Source of the DNA: JAHEDH01 sp963753285
GTDB lineage: Bacteria > Actinomycetota > Acidimicrobiia > Spongiisociales > ZC4RG35
Assembly (NCBI GenBank): GCA_963753285.1
Contig: CAVWBT010000016.1
Location: 124,001-188,000 of the forward strand
Length of the DNA stretch: 64,000 nt
Reading direction: 5' to 3'
Below are positions 1 to 10,407 of the stretch, piece after piece; position 1 is the stretch's first letter; each line of letters opens with the position of its first letter. The notes below the pieces were generated by a model, which saw only the letters and a list, made by a program, of their open reading frames with translations, had not been told where the DNA came from and made no database searches. Made by a program: the position numbers and the translations under genes.

Positions 1-68
1 GCTCGGTGGCGATCGGGAACTGAGGTTGGGGATGTGACCGCGTGACCATGTTCATTCGCCCTCTGGAA

Positions 69-331
69 GGCGGTCTGGCGCAGGCACTGCGTCACTGTGA
101 CACATATCGGCGTGGTCTGATCGAGTGCCTGTTCGAGTTTTGTACTTTCAAGATGTTTGCGAGAGCGTGAAATAGCTTGACCAGCCCACGCCACTGACAC
201 TCGGAATGTAAGTGTCGATTGGAGTGATGCATGAGTGATATGGTTTGATGTGATGATGAAAGTTGTAGTGATGACGGCGAGGAAATGCTGTGTGGGCGCC
301 CAGGCGGTCTGACGCAGCACTGCGTCCCTGT
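69..331. repeat. Imperfect direct repeat pair, about 29 bp
   Basis: Positions 69-98 and 303-331 share ggcggtctg, then cgcag, then cactgcgtc and ctgt, differing by two substitutions and one single-base indel. About 205 bases separate the copies. They fall in non-coding, compositionally odd DNA and are probably remnants of one duplicated segment. Confidence 0.6.
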
Positions 332-347
332 CTGCGTGGCAGACGAC

Positions 348-492
348 ATGCCTGTTCGGCAAGTCGTCGAGAACGCGTGACGGGCTTCACCGCCGCCAGC
401 AACCAACTCGGCGTGCAAGACGTGAGATGCCTGCTTCGGCAAGTCGTGACTCGAGAACCTCGCTCTGACGGGCACCGCCGCCGACCAGCTGG
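348..492. repeat. Imperfect tandem duplication, two copies of about 64 bp
   Basis: Copy A (348-411) and copy B (427-492) both run from atgcctg/ttcggcaagtcgt through cgagaac and tgacgggc to accgccgcc and a final accaactcgg or accagctgg. They differ by several short indels and substitutions. The two lie almost head to tail, so this is an old tandem duplication that has drifted, with no sign of coding selection. Confidence 0.6.
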
Positions 493-1159
493 CGATCGAT
501 CGTAGGTTTGCTGCTGGAATGATGAGAGTGGGTAGATGTGAGATATGGAGAAGATGTGATAGAACATGAGCAACCAACTCGTGTGAACGCTTGGAATGTT
601 CTGAGGAGGTTTATAGGAAGTAGACAAAACTGATTGCGCAAGCCTCATCGGACAGAAACTGATCCAAGCGACCGATTATATCGCGGACCTCGAACAGCGC
701 ATCGGATTCGGCGAACACAGCGTCTGCAGAAGATTGGAGAGTAGAAGATGCACAATGGAGATGGAAATTGTGGTGTTGGAAGAACTTGGCAGCAGTGGTT
801 ATGGTTTCAGCTGAATGAGAACGTTGGAGAAGATGTGAATATGTTTATGAGTTGACATGGATATGCTGCGGACAGGTTCTCGCTTTGGATGACGAACTGG
901 CCACCTGGCCATTCTTCAGCGTCAAGAGAGATCGCAGCTTCTCCTGTTCACCGACGGGATCGACTCGGTGTGTACGAGGACGACGGCGGGGTGCGGCTGC
1001 GACGCCTCACCGGTGACGTGCCTCCCGAGCTCGAGGGATTCGATATCGAGGTCGTCGAGGCTCCTTCGCCGGAGATGACCGATGAAGGGGCGGCAGACAC
1101 CTGGACTCTTCGCAAGAGAGTGGGTCTTCTGCGGGCAGCGCCACGGGTCGGGACGCCTC

Positions 1160-1385
1160 CCTCGTACGCAGCGCAATGTCCAGCGGCGTGATCGAGCCGA
1201 GGGGGCGAAAGCCTCCCACCCGCATTCGATGGAGGCGCGTCACACCCGGTGTTCGGCTTGCGCGCATGGGCACGCTAGGCCTGGCCAACTCAGGGAACGC
1301 CGAGACTCGCAAGAGCGAGGCGCAGTTGCGGAACCTCTGCGTTCGGCTTCCATGCTGGTGAACACAGCGTCTGTTCTCGCCACCC
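1160..1385 (+). repeat. Dispersed decayed repeat, copy I
   Basis: This segment shares blocks, in the same order, with 9090-9210. One is around tgtccagcggcgtgatcgag (1169 onward) against tgtccggcggcgttcgatcg. Another is around gttgcggaac, followed by cggcttc, catgc and gaacacagcgtc (about 1325-1378). A third trace of the gaacacagcgtctg block lies near 711-727. No coding frame is convincing. It is best read as a fragment of an old mobile or duplicated element immediately upstream of the broken regulator. Confidence 0.5.
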
Positions 1386-1557
1386 GGATCCAGACCGATC
1401 GTCCATGTGAGGCAACGCTCGACGAGCACCAAGACGGCAAGTCAGAGCCCAAGGCTTCAAGAACTCTCCAAGCGCCGGTCACCACGATCCCGTGTGGAGG
1501 TCGGAAATGCGAGACGTGTTGGAGACATCAGATCGTCCAAAGTCGTATGTTGCCACC

Positions 1558-4500
1558 ATGGAGTTTCGAGTACTCGGTTCCCTGGAGCACGGCACTTCGG
1601 ACGCGCCGACTCAGCTCGGCGGCCGAAGCAGCGCGCTGTCCTCGCGGTGCTCATCAAGAACGTGGGCCGCCTGGTCAGCGCAGATGCCCTGGCCGACGCC
1701 GTTTGGGGCGAGAATCCGCCCGGTTCGGTTCGAAGTTCGGTCCACACCTACATCTCGAACCTACGGGTCGCCATCGGTGGCAGGATCGAACGCGCCGGGC
1801 CGGGATACCGCCTTCAGGTCGATGCCGACTCGCTCGACGCCGTCGTGTTCGAACGCATGGTCGATGACGCGCGCGCGACGTTGGGCACCAACCCCGACAA
1901 AGCCGCTGAGACTCTTCGAGCTGCACTGTCGCTCTGGCGCGGCCGTCCGTACGCAGATCTGATCGATGTGCCGGGTCTCCAGGAGGAGATTCGGCGCCTG
2001 GAGGCGCTTCGCCTCCTGGCGGTCGAATCGAGAATCGATGCCGATCTCGCCATCGGCGGCACGTGGACCATCGGCGAAATGGGGACGCGGCGGCAGGGTT
2101 CCCACTCCGAGTGGGATTCAGCGCAGCGTGGATCGCATTGGATCGAGCGGGCGACAGGACGAGGCGCTTCGGGCATATGCCACGACGCGGGAGTATCTCG
2201 CCGATGAGTTGGGCATCGAGCCCACGCCTGAGCTCCAGGAGCTCGAGGACCGAATCCTGATCCACGATGCACAGCTGCTTTCTCCCCGTGACGTGCGCAC
2301 CGAGGAAGTCGCCTTTCTGTTCACCGACATCGAGTCCAGCACCGTCCTGTGGGAGACGCAGCCCGATCAGATGCGAAATGCCCTCACCAGGCATGACGAG
2401 ATCCTCAACAGGATCGTGTCGCAGCTGAACGGGAGCGTCTTCAAGCACACGGGCGACGGCATCCTCGCATCGTTTGCCTCGGTCTCAGATGCAGCGGCAG
2501 CGGCAGCCGAGGCGCAGAACGAATTCGCTTCGGTTGATTGGGGCGACGTGGAGCTCGGTGCGGATGTCCGTCGACGTCGGTGACGTCGATGTCCGTGGTG
2601 GTGACTAGTTCGGCGCTCCGAGGAACCGGGGGTCGCGCCTGATGAGCGTTGCTCACGGCGGACAGGTGCTGCTGTCATCTGCTGCACAGAGCCAAATCCA
2701 CAGTCAACCCGGTATCCAGATCCGGAGCCTGGGCGAGCATCGACTGAAGGGCCTCGGGGCACCCCAGCAGGTGTTCCAACTCGTCGTTCCAGGCGCTACC
2801 AATGAGTTCCCGGAGTTGAGGCTCAACGCCGACACCCTCGATACGAGCCGACAGTTCGGCGATGCGATCCGCGGCTACGAGATTCGCGAGAGGATCGGAG
2901 TAGGGCGTTTCGGCATCGTGTATCGGGCATATCAGCCATCGGTGGGTCGGGAGGTGGCTGTAAGGGGATCGTCCGGAGTTCGCCAACCACCCGGCATTCG
3001 TTCGCAACTTCGAGACCGAAGCACGTCTGGTCGCGCGTCTGGAGCATCCGCACATCGTGTCGCTCTATGACTTCTGGCGAGACCACGAGGGCGCCTATCT
3101 CGTCATGCCGTATCTCTCGGGAGGAGCCTCGCCGGCTCGCCATAGGGCGCGCTACGGGTGGACGTGTCGTCCAGATCATCAGGGAGGTGGGTTCCGCCCT
3201 TGCGTTCGCCCACCGTCAGGGCGTTGTCCACCGCGATGTGAAGCCGGCAAACATCCTCCTGGACGGAGAAGGCAACGCCTATCTGGCCGACTTCGGGATC
3301 GCGGTCCGCGCAGTTGAACGCGCAACCGGAGTCGTCTCGAGCTCACAGATGTATCGGGCGCCGGAAGATCGGGAGGGCATGGCGGTGGATGAACGGAGCG
3401 ACGTCTACTCGCTCGCCGCAGTGGCAGCGGAACTCCTGACCGGCCAACGCGCGTCGACGGACGATCTGACAGCCATACCGACAGGCGTGCGAGGTGTGAT
3501 CGAGCGAGCGATGGAAGCGGATCAGGGCACGAGGCATGCGTCGATCGACGACTTCTTGTCGGAACTGTTCGCCTCGACAGGTACATCGGTCGAAGCGGTT
3601 CGATCCAGCACGCTCCTGCGCAACCCGTACAAGTCCCTACACGCGTTCGAAGAGAGCGATGCAAGAGACTTCTTCGGAAGGGACGGAGAGATCGCGACAC
3701 TTCTCGATCTGGTGTCACGCCAACGCTTCTCGACCGTGGTGGGACCGTCCGGGTCTGGCAAGTCTTCGCTCGTGAAGGCCGGGTTGCTGCCTGCTCTCCG
3801 AACGGGGCGGCTGGCAGGGTCCCATGAGTGGCTGATCGTCACCACCATCCCGGGAGCTCACCCCTTCGATGAGTTGGCGACAGCCCTCGCCGATGTAGCG
3901 ACCGAAGGTCTCGGCGATCTCGCTGCCGAGCTCAGGAGAGACTCACACGGCCTGCTCCGGATCGGGAAGCGAATCATGCGGGACCTCGAGGGAGACCTCG
4001 TCATCGTCGTCGATCAGTTCGAGGAGCTGTATTCGCTGGTCGGGGAAGACTCGGTCCGATCGCTGTTCACGACCAGCCTGATCGAGGCCACCGAGGATCC
4101 ACACAGTCGAATCCGGGTGGTCAGCACGATCCGTGCCGACTTCTTCGACCAACCGCTCCTCGATGACCGACTCGGACCGATCGTCTCGGGAGCGCATCTC
4201 GCTCTGTCGGTGCCGAATGCAGACGCATTGCTTCAGAGCATCCAAGGGCCGGCGACGGCCGCGGGTGTGCGCTTCGAGGCCGGACTGCCCCATCAGATCG
4301 TCAGCGACGTTCGCGACGAGCCGGGCGGGCTGCCACTGATGCAATTCGTGCTGTCGGATCTGGTGAACCAGAGTTCGGCTGGCGACGTGTCGTTCTCGGC
4401 CTACGAGGCCGCAGGCGGCGTGACCGGCGCACTGTCCCGGCGCGCTACCGATGTGTACCTGGGGCTCGACGCAGCCGACCGTCTCGTTGCAGAGCAGATC

Positions 4501-7074
4501 TTCCTCCGACTCGTCACCGTCTCCGATGACGCCGATGACGTCAGACGCCGGGTCCGTCGCTCGGAACTCGAGGGCCTCGGCCTCGATGCCGGTGCGGTGG
4601 ATCGGGTCCTCTCCCAATTCGGTGACGCTCGCCTGCTCACGTTCGATCGAGACCCGATCACTCGCGGGCCGACGATCGAGGTGGCGCACGAGGCGCTGCT
4701 CAGGGAGTGGGCGGTCCTCCGCACCTGGATCACAGGACGTCGCCAGTCTCTGCTCATTCAACGCCGAATCGAAGTGGACATGGCGGAATGGATGGACGCC
4801 GGCGAGCCTCTCGACCGACTCCCGACCGGTGGAAGGCTCGCCCAGTTCGAGGAGTGGCGAGCCGATCCTCTTTCTCTGCCGACCGTAGATGAGGCCCGTT
4901 TTCTCGAACTCGCCCTCGACCAGCGTCGGATTCATCGAGTCTCGCGACGGCGACGTCGCACTGCAATCACGGGCGGCTTTGCCATCGCTGCCCTGATCGC
5001 CTCGGTGCTGGCCTTCCAAGCCTTTCGGTCAGAGGACCTCGCGCAGGCCCGGGAGATCGTCCTGGAGGCCGACCGAGTCGTCGATGACGACCCGGAGCTG
5101 AGCGCTCTCCTGGCGTTGACTGCCCTGGAGTCGTTCCGGGCGGCCGGTGCCAACTCGCAGCAGGCAGTGACCGCGCTGCGCAACGCGATAGCCAGGGACA
5201 GGATCATCTTCAGAGAGCCCGGTGGCCGATTCGCAGCGGTGCACCCAGACGGGACGCTGATCGCAACGGCGGACGGCGATGACTTGGCGATCTGGGACCG
5301 GAACACCCACGAGATCGTCGAGCGGTATGTTCGAGAAGGGGCGCAGGCAGGCGGCGCGGCGTTCAGTCCCGACGGGATTCTCATCGCCGTGTCGTATCCC
5401 AACACGGACAACCCGGTGCGAGTTTGGAATCGTTCGACGGGTGAATTCACGGACGTGGGGTCGGAAGCTTCGAACTACGTCGACGACGTGGCGTTCAATC
5501 CGGCTGGTGACCTGGTGACCTTCGCACTGGACGATCTCGTCGAGGTGTGGTCGACACTCAGTTGGTCGAGGGTCTACGACCGTTCTGGTTCGTTTGGACC
5601 GAGCTTCTCGAGCAGCGGACGACTGGCCCACTTGGCATGCTCCACCGAGGAATGCACCGAAATCGAGGTGCGGATCATCGAGATGGGGTCCGGCGCGTTG
5701 CTCGCCACCCTGCCCACAGACCTCCCCGATGGCCTGTTCACATCGTGGTCGCCCGATGAAGACCGCCTCGCTATCGGCAATCAGGTCGAGACGGTCGTGA
5801 TCGACGTCCTCACCGGCGAGGTGCTGGCAGAAACCGATCTCGATCGCACGTCTCGGCCGGAGTGGCTGCGAGATGGCAATTCGTTCGTTGTTGGAGGGGA
5901 GTCAGATCTTCGCATCATCGACGCAGCGACGGGAGAGATCCTCGAGGTGCTTGGCGGTCAACTCGGAGGAACATGGAGCTACCACATGATTCCCGACTCC
6001 TCTCTGCTTGTCAGCGGCGGTCTCTTTGGTGGGGAGACCGTGATCTTCGATCTCTCAGCGGCGGCTGGCTCCGAGGTCGCAGGCTGGACATCCCCGGTCG
6101 AAGCGACCTGGCGCGTGTATTACCACTCCGGTGGCGAGACGATCACAGCTTCCGATCGGGACTCGCTCGTCACCATGGCAGCCGAAACGGGAGATGTGCT
6201 GGCGTCGTGGTCGGGAGATGGCGGCGGCAGCTGGTTCCGAACTGCGAACCTCCCGAAGGATCTGATCTCATTCAGTGAGAGCGGAAACAACTGGAGCGTC
6301 TACGACGTAGCTACCGGGCAGGCGGTCTTCAACGGTCCTCTTGGTTGGGAGATCAGAGGTGTGAGCCCACGCGGTGATCTCGCATTGATTACGAACACGT
6401 CCGCCGATTCGTGCGAGACCCAAGTCGTCTCGGCGCTCGATGAATCACCGTCGGTCAGCCTCGAGGCCGGATGCCTGGGTCAGGCGAACTTCTCATGGGA
6501 CGGCACAATGGTCGCCACCAGCAACCTCGGGCCAAATGCGACGCCGTACAGCATCGCACTATTTGATGTGGAAACTGGCGAGCGCATGGCCGACCTCCAG
6601 AACTCAGAATATGAGGGCCTGAGCATGAAATTCACGCCCGGTGACCGCGATCTTGTCGTGGGGAGCTTCGCCGGACCTGTCTACGTCTTCGATATCGACC
6701 TGCTGACATCAGGCGCAGACCTCGAGTCCGCCCTCCGTCTGACGATTCCTGCCCATGACGACCTGGTTCTCGACGTCGTCCCTTCGCCCGACGGATCGAT
6801 GCTCCTGACCTCGGCATGGAGCGAGCCGCTCAAGTTGTGGGACTTGGAGACAGGAGAATCGCTCGGACAGTTCGGCGGTGCGTTGGAAGGTAGGGCAATA
6901 CACGGCGGCGACTTCCACCCGACGCTCCCGCGGATCGTCGTCACCACCCCGCCTGGACTGGTTCGAATCCACACACTCGATGTCGACGAGCTTATCGACA
7001 TCGCCCGGTCGCGCATCACACGACATATGACCGAGGAGGAATGCCAGCAGTATCTCCGTCGCGCCTGCGGCTAG
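1558..7074 (+). pseudogene. Broken multi-domain regulator: winged helix/BTAD, cyclase, Ser/Thr kinase, nSTAND NTPase, WD40
   Basis: One ancestral reading frame of about 1,800 residues can be followed, now split among all three plus frames. Domains in order: SARP-type winged helix and BTAD (1558 to about 2270); class III cyclase with FTDIE and GDG metal-site motifs (about 2310-2800, degraded); Ser/Thr kinase with a glycine loop (from 2875), HRDVKPAN at 3229, DFG and APE; nSTAND-type P-loop NTPase with GPSGSGKSS near 3742 and Walker B VVDQFEEL near 4008; a basic and hydrophobic stretch near 4930-5030, possibly a membrane segment; then WD40-like repeats to the stop at 7074. Frame changes fall near 1622, 2056, 2146, 2575, 2965 and 3125, and an in-frame TAG at 2606 replaces an expected Tyr. 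Only 3067-7074 is a long intact frame (1,335 codons), and it lacks the kinase N-lobe. The fusion resembles large actinobacterial STAND regulators. Several indels plus a nonsense codon favour a true pseudogene over one sequencing error. Confidence 0.8.
2056..2150 (+). repeat. Segment shared with 9262-9345 (copy I)
   Basis: Inside the broken regulator, tggaccatcggc, gaaatggggacgc and then gtggatcgc, attggatcgagcggg recur at 9262-9345 with single-base indels and a shorter middle part. Read with frame corrections, this stretch still resembles the end of a BTAD domain (FPLR, then GRQDEALRAY downstream). The simplest reading is that 9262-9345 is a partial, decayed duplicate of regulator DNA. Confidence 0.55.
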
Positions 7075-7741
7075 CGACACGACGAAGTCCGCGATTCGAC
7101 GTTGACATCGATGCGCGCTGTTCCCAGGCTCGTTTCCCCAGGTTCAACCGGGCTCGTGGGTCACACGGGGTGGATTCCGGTGTTCATCCGCCGACTGAGG
7201 AAACCGGTGCCCATGCGACCGTTGGAGCGGATGAAGGCATGGCAGATCCCCGTCGGGATTTCACGCTCGTAGGTCGGATATCGGAAGCCGTTCAGTCGCA
7301 ATGCTGACGGCACGCTGAACAAGCAGTTCGGTTCTCCCGTGGCGCGGGATCTCGGGAGATGGGGCACTAGGGGACAGTCCACTGGGCCTTATCTCTCCAG
7401 GTCGCTTTTCCGGAGCAGCCGCGTCGCGGTGGATTCTCACGGGATGCAGCCGCCTCGGACCGTGACTGGTTCGCCACACCTGACGGTGCCGACCGGGTGG
7501 CCGCAGAAATAACCGAGACACATGCGCACTTCACGACGCTTACAGACCTCGTTGAGTTCGACCCTGACGGCGTGCCTCCCGACTTCGTCGAGCAGGCCTC
7601 TCAGCCACGCAGATCACCAGATCCTGAGCAATAACGCTCATTCGGCCGAGTGCGCCAGATCGGCACGTAGGCGTGCGGCCATGCATACCGGTTCGGCTTG
7701 TGGAAGTTGAGGTCGGGTCACTGGGCTGGCATCCTGCTCGG
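7075..7741 (+). other. Decayed coding remnant and spacer
   Basis: No intact gene is visible. A frame open from 7371 to the TAA near 7635 reads like protein-coding sequence late on (DGADRVAAEITETHAHF, then FDPDGVPPDFVEQ) but has no plausible start codon and a stop just upstream. It is probably the 3' end of a truncated gene whose product I do not recognise. The remainder shows nothing I can name. Confidence 0.45.
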
Positions 7742-8323
7742 GTGACTGTGCCCGATGCTCCTCATCGAGATGAACTGGTGCCGATCGGTGGCACATGGTC
7801 CGGTCTCCTCTACGAGAACCTCCAGACTGGGTGCGATCTTCGGCTCACCTGGACCTTCACATTCGACTACGAGCCGGTACGGCGCGAGTACGGCACGACG
7901 GAGCCGAGTCTCAGCATCGACTGGGTGCCCTTCGGTGAAAGCAACTGGCGGAGCCTGGCGGGCAATGAGATGAACACCAAGCGGTTCGCCGAACCGATCG
8001 AATCCAGCGTGTACTTCTTCGAGCACTACCGCTATGACGCGACCGATATCCGGGTTGTGGAGCAACGGGCTGCAGATGTTCGTGTCAGCGCAAGCGTCCG
8101 CGGCGACATCGACGGCCTCGGGTTGGGATCTCTCTACGCCGACCAGCGGCTGCGGTTTCGAGGGATCTATGTCCAACCGAGTCTCCTGCCAGACAGCACT
8201 GAGGCGGCAGAGGCACTTCTTTCTCGGTTCACCGACACTGCGGGGCTGGTCGGTGTTCGGCGACAACACAGCTACGCGTTCGAACCCGCCGGATCGAGTC
8301 GGCCTGAGGTGCCGATCAACTGA
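7742..8323 (+). CDS. Hypothetical protein, 193 residues
   Basis: I do not recognise this family. The product is soluble-looking, with no signal peptide or membrane segment, and has a plausible amino-acid composition with many aromatic and charged residues. I chose GTG 7742 because the coding-like sequence begins there (VTVPDAPHRDELVPIGG) and the bases before it resemble the short leaders seen elsewhere in the window; an upstream start at 7673 is possible but its extra residues look non-coding. It ends tail to tail with the minus-strand toxin gene, overlapping it by 8 bp. It sits in the decaying island yet is intact. No function can be assigned. Confidence 0.55.
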   Translation: MTVPDAPHRDELVPIGGTWSGLLYENLQTGCDLRLTWTFTFDYEPVRREYGTTEPSLSIDWVPFGESNWRSLAGNEMNTKRFAEPIESSVYFFEHYRYDATDIRVVEQRAADVRVSASVRGDIDGLGLGSLYADQRLRFRGIYVQPSLLPDSTEAAEALLSRFTDTAGLVGVRRQHSYAFEPAGSSRPEVPIN

Positions 8324-8726
8324 TCCCGGGCACGAACGCCCACGTCGCCAGATAGCGCCTAACGGGCACGTACGAGTGCGGCAACAGGTTTCTCAGGCGG
8401 AGGCTCCGCACCGGCTCGAAGTCGGATCGGTTCCTGGTAGCGAGACCCAGGCTGTGTTCGATCGCCGTTGCGGCGATGAGGGCGTCGGGGAGACGGATGC
8501 CGCTCTCCCTACGTATTCGACCGGCACGTTCCGCGACCGTGCGGTCCACCGGGATCTCCCGGAATGGCGCGAGGAGGGTGCTGACCAGATTGGAGGCGGT
8601 GTTGCCGGCGAAGAGCTCGGCTCGGGTGATGACCGAGTAGTGCAGCCGGTGGCGACCGGGAGCGAGCTGTCGGGCGCCTCGGAGGTGGTCGATGAAGACA
8701 TCGGTGTCGACGAGGATGTCAGCCAC
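8316..8726 (-). CDS. VapC-like PIN-domain toxin
   Basis: A 136-residue PIN-domain protein, a family of Mg-dependent ribonucleases that commonly act as the toxin of VapBC modules. The acidic residues expected of the fold are visible: Asp in ILVDTDVFID near residue 7, Glu in RAELFAG, Asp in LPDALIAATA and a final Asp in RNRSDFE. I chose GTG 8726 because the conserved N-terminus begins directly there and the codon overlaps the antitoxin stop by 8 bp (8719-8726), the translational coupling typical of these pairs. Longer upstream starts would add about 20 residues that overlap the antitoxin frame. No frameshift is visible, so the pair may be functional within otherwise decayed DNA. Confidence 0.85.
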   Translation of the reverse strand: MADILVDTDVFIDHLRGARQLAPGRHRLHYSVITRAELFAGNTASNLVSTLLAPFREIPVDRTVAERAGRIRRESGIRLPDALIAATAIEHSLGLATRNRSDFEPVRSLRLRNLLPHSYVPVRRYLATWAFVPGIS

Positions 8727-8940
8727 GATCCCATTCGTTCCGGCTCGGCACGGCGGCGTGCGGAGCTGCGCCGAAAGTGGCCGCAAGCGCCGACTCGGGG
8801 TCGGGTGTCTCGTCCTCGAGATAAAAATCCAGCGCCCGCCGGATGATCTCCGCCATGGTCACGCCTTCCGCTTCGGCGAGGGCGTCGATGCGTTGGCGCT
8901 GCTCCTCAGTGAGGTAAACCTGCGTACGAGTGGCTGACAT
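8719..8940 (-). CDS. Ribbon-helix-helix antitoxin (VapB/CopG-like)
   Basis: A 73-residue protein with an N-terminal ribbon-helix-helix: the beta strand TRTQVYL, then two helices (EEQRQRIDALAEAEG and TMAEIIRRALDFYL), followed by an acidic tail that would wrap the toxin. RHH antitoxins bind their own promoter as dimers and neutralise the partner toxin. I chose ATG 8940 because it places the RHH strand at the usual position; an in-frame ATG three codons upstream (8949) is possible. It is the first gene of the pair and overlaps the PIN-domain gene by 8 bp. The cell-level role (stress response or stabilisation of the island) is inferred from the family. Confidence 0.85.
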   Translation of the reverse strand: MSATRTQVYLTEEQRQRIDALAEAEGVTMAEIIRRALDFYLEDETPDPESALAATFGAAPHAAVPSRNEWDRG

Positions 8941-9089
8941 ACAGCACAAGGTACAGCACCATCCCGCTCAGATCAACGGTTCCGGAGCGAGAACACCCAC
9001 GACGCGCTACAGCGCCGAACGGCACTTCGGGGGTGGCCTGACGGGCTTCGCTCGTTGTCTCGTTACTCAGAGATCCGGTAGTTCGCTGC

Positions 9090-9345
9090 AAGTTCGGGGT
9101 GCGATGTCCGGCGGCGTTCGATCGAGCCCGTAGGGCGCCAGCACCCCAAAGCGACAGCGAGTTGCGGAACGTCAGCGTCGGCTTCGCATGCGAACACAGC
9201 GTCAGCTTCTCCAGATCAACGCGCGCGACAGCTTGGTGTGAGCGCTCGAAGGGCATTGACGGCTGGACCATCGGCTGAAATGGGGACGCCAGGGGTTCGT
9301 GGGTTCAGGTAGGTGGATCGCTATTGGATCGAGCGGGTGGGAGGA
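9090..9345 (+). repeat. Dispersed decayed repeat, copy II (with fragment of regulator DNA)
   Basis: In one compact segment the same blocks occur, in the same order, as at 1160-1385 and then 2056-2150: the gatgtccggcggcg block (near 9100), the gagttgcggaac to gaacacagcgtc block (9150-9205), and the tggaccatcggc to attggatcgagcggg block (9262-9340). The intervening DNA has been lost. The end of this segment runs into the 3' end of the minus-strand HNH pseudogene. The bases 8941-9090 between the antitoxin start and this repeat show nothing else I recognise. Confidence 0.55.
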
Positions 9346-10407
9346 AGCGTCTTCGTCGGGTGGGGCTGGTCCGGTCGATCCGGAAGCCTCGCCCGTGGAT
9401 CACCACGTGGTGATGGAACCAGCAGAGGGAGGTGAGGTTGGTGTGGTGGTGATTGCCATCGCCGCCGCGTTCCTGGATGTGATGAGGTTGGAGTCGATAG
9501 CTCGAGCTGCACCCGTCGGCGGTGCACATGCCGCCGTCCCGCCACAGCACGTAACGGCGGGTAGCCGGTGGGATGGCGGTGCTGGCGTTCCCGACCCGCA
9601 ACGGTTCACCATCATCGGTGAGGGCGATCAGATCGACCGCCGATTCGCACAACAGCCGTTCCAGCGCGGTCGGTCCGATCCGGGTCCCGACGCGATCCAA
9701 GCATTCGGCCGAACCGCGTGCGTCACCGGTGGCATCGACGAACACGGTGGTGTTTGGCCGGGACCCGGATCCATTGGCGACTTCGGGGGAGGCGGTGTTG
9801 CGGTCGCAGACCACGAACAAGGCATCGGCCCGCCGGGTCGCTCGTGACTCGCGATGGCCGGCCGGCGGTTCCGGGAGCTCGTCGGCGACCTGGTCCAGCG
9901 TGTCGGCGATGTGTTTGCCTTCCAGCGCCGGGAGCTTGCCCCAGAGGTTCCACGCCGACTCGTCGAGGCTCGGTTGGATCGCAGGAATCGGTCGTCGAAC
10001 GACGTCTGCTCGTCGGCAGACGAAATCGGCGAGCGTCGAGCGAGCTTGGATCGCAGGGCCGGGAGGTCGAGTTCGAGATGCGGGTCGGTCTCTCCGGCGT
10101 CGGCCAGTTCGGCCACTCGATCGAACGAGACCCCATCGGCCAGCAGTCCATCGAGTTCGGCCGAGTCGGCTCGGGCAACGATGGCGAGCTTGCGGGCAGA
10201 GGCCCGGGTCAGGTCCATGCGACCGATCATCCAGTCCTCGAGGGTGCGCATCCCGTCCCCGAGCGGGATCTGCCGGCGATCCACCTCGCGCACCAATCGG
10301 ACCTGGACGGCCTTCAGGTGGGCCTCGGCGGCGCGCACCGACTCGAGCAGCGAGTCGAGTTGGTCACTGGTGAGCTGTGCGATCCGATCGGTCGAGAGGG
10401 CTTCCAT
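9305..10407 (-). pseudogene. DUF222/13E12-family HNH endonuclease, frameshifted
   Basis: Reading from ATG 10407 on the minus strand gives a DUF222-type helical N-terminus (QLDSLLESVRAAEAH, then RTLEDWMIGRM). The frame is lost near 9985, after RFLR, where the other frame continues with IQPSLDESAWNLWGKLP. The second frame (stop at 9305) carries the rest of DUF222 and a C-terminal HNH motif around GMCTADGC, LQPHHIQERGG and NLTSLCWFHHH. One missing base would restore a protein of about 366 residues. These genes are multicopy in actinobacteria and often associated with mobile DNA, but their role is poorly known. The bases just before the start contain taggtt, which fits the leaderless -10 pattern of this genome. 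A single indel could be an assembly error, but neighbouring genes are also broken. Confidence 0.8.

Larger units (their letters stand above)
1..890. other. Gene-poor left edge, purine-rich and C-poor, with decayed repeats
   Basis: I see no credible gene here. Roughly 160-290 and 500-880 are poor in C on the plus strand and rich in G, A and T, unlike the GC-rich remainder of the window, with recurring words such as gatgtga and ggagaagatgtga (near 546 and 825). Roughly 650-720 can be read as a short open stretch but has no start codon or usual codon bias. Two pairs of imperfect direct repeats are listed separately. The stretch looks like decayed foreign or mobile DNA; I cannot name its source. 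Confidence 0.5.

Noticed and set aside
2056..2606. Programmed ribosomal frameshifting or readthrough in the broken regulator
   Set aside because: At least six separate frame changes plus a TAG codon spread over 1.5 kb, with no slippery heptamer and downstream structure at each, indicate decay.
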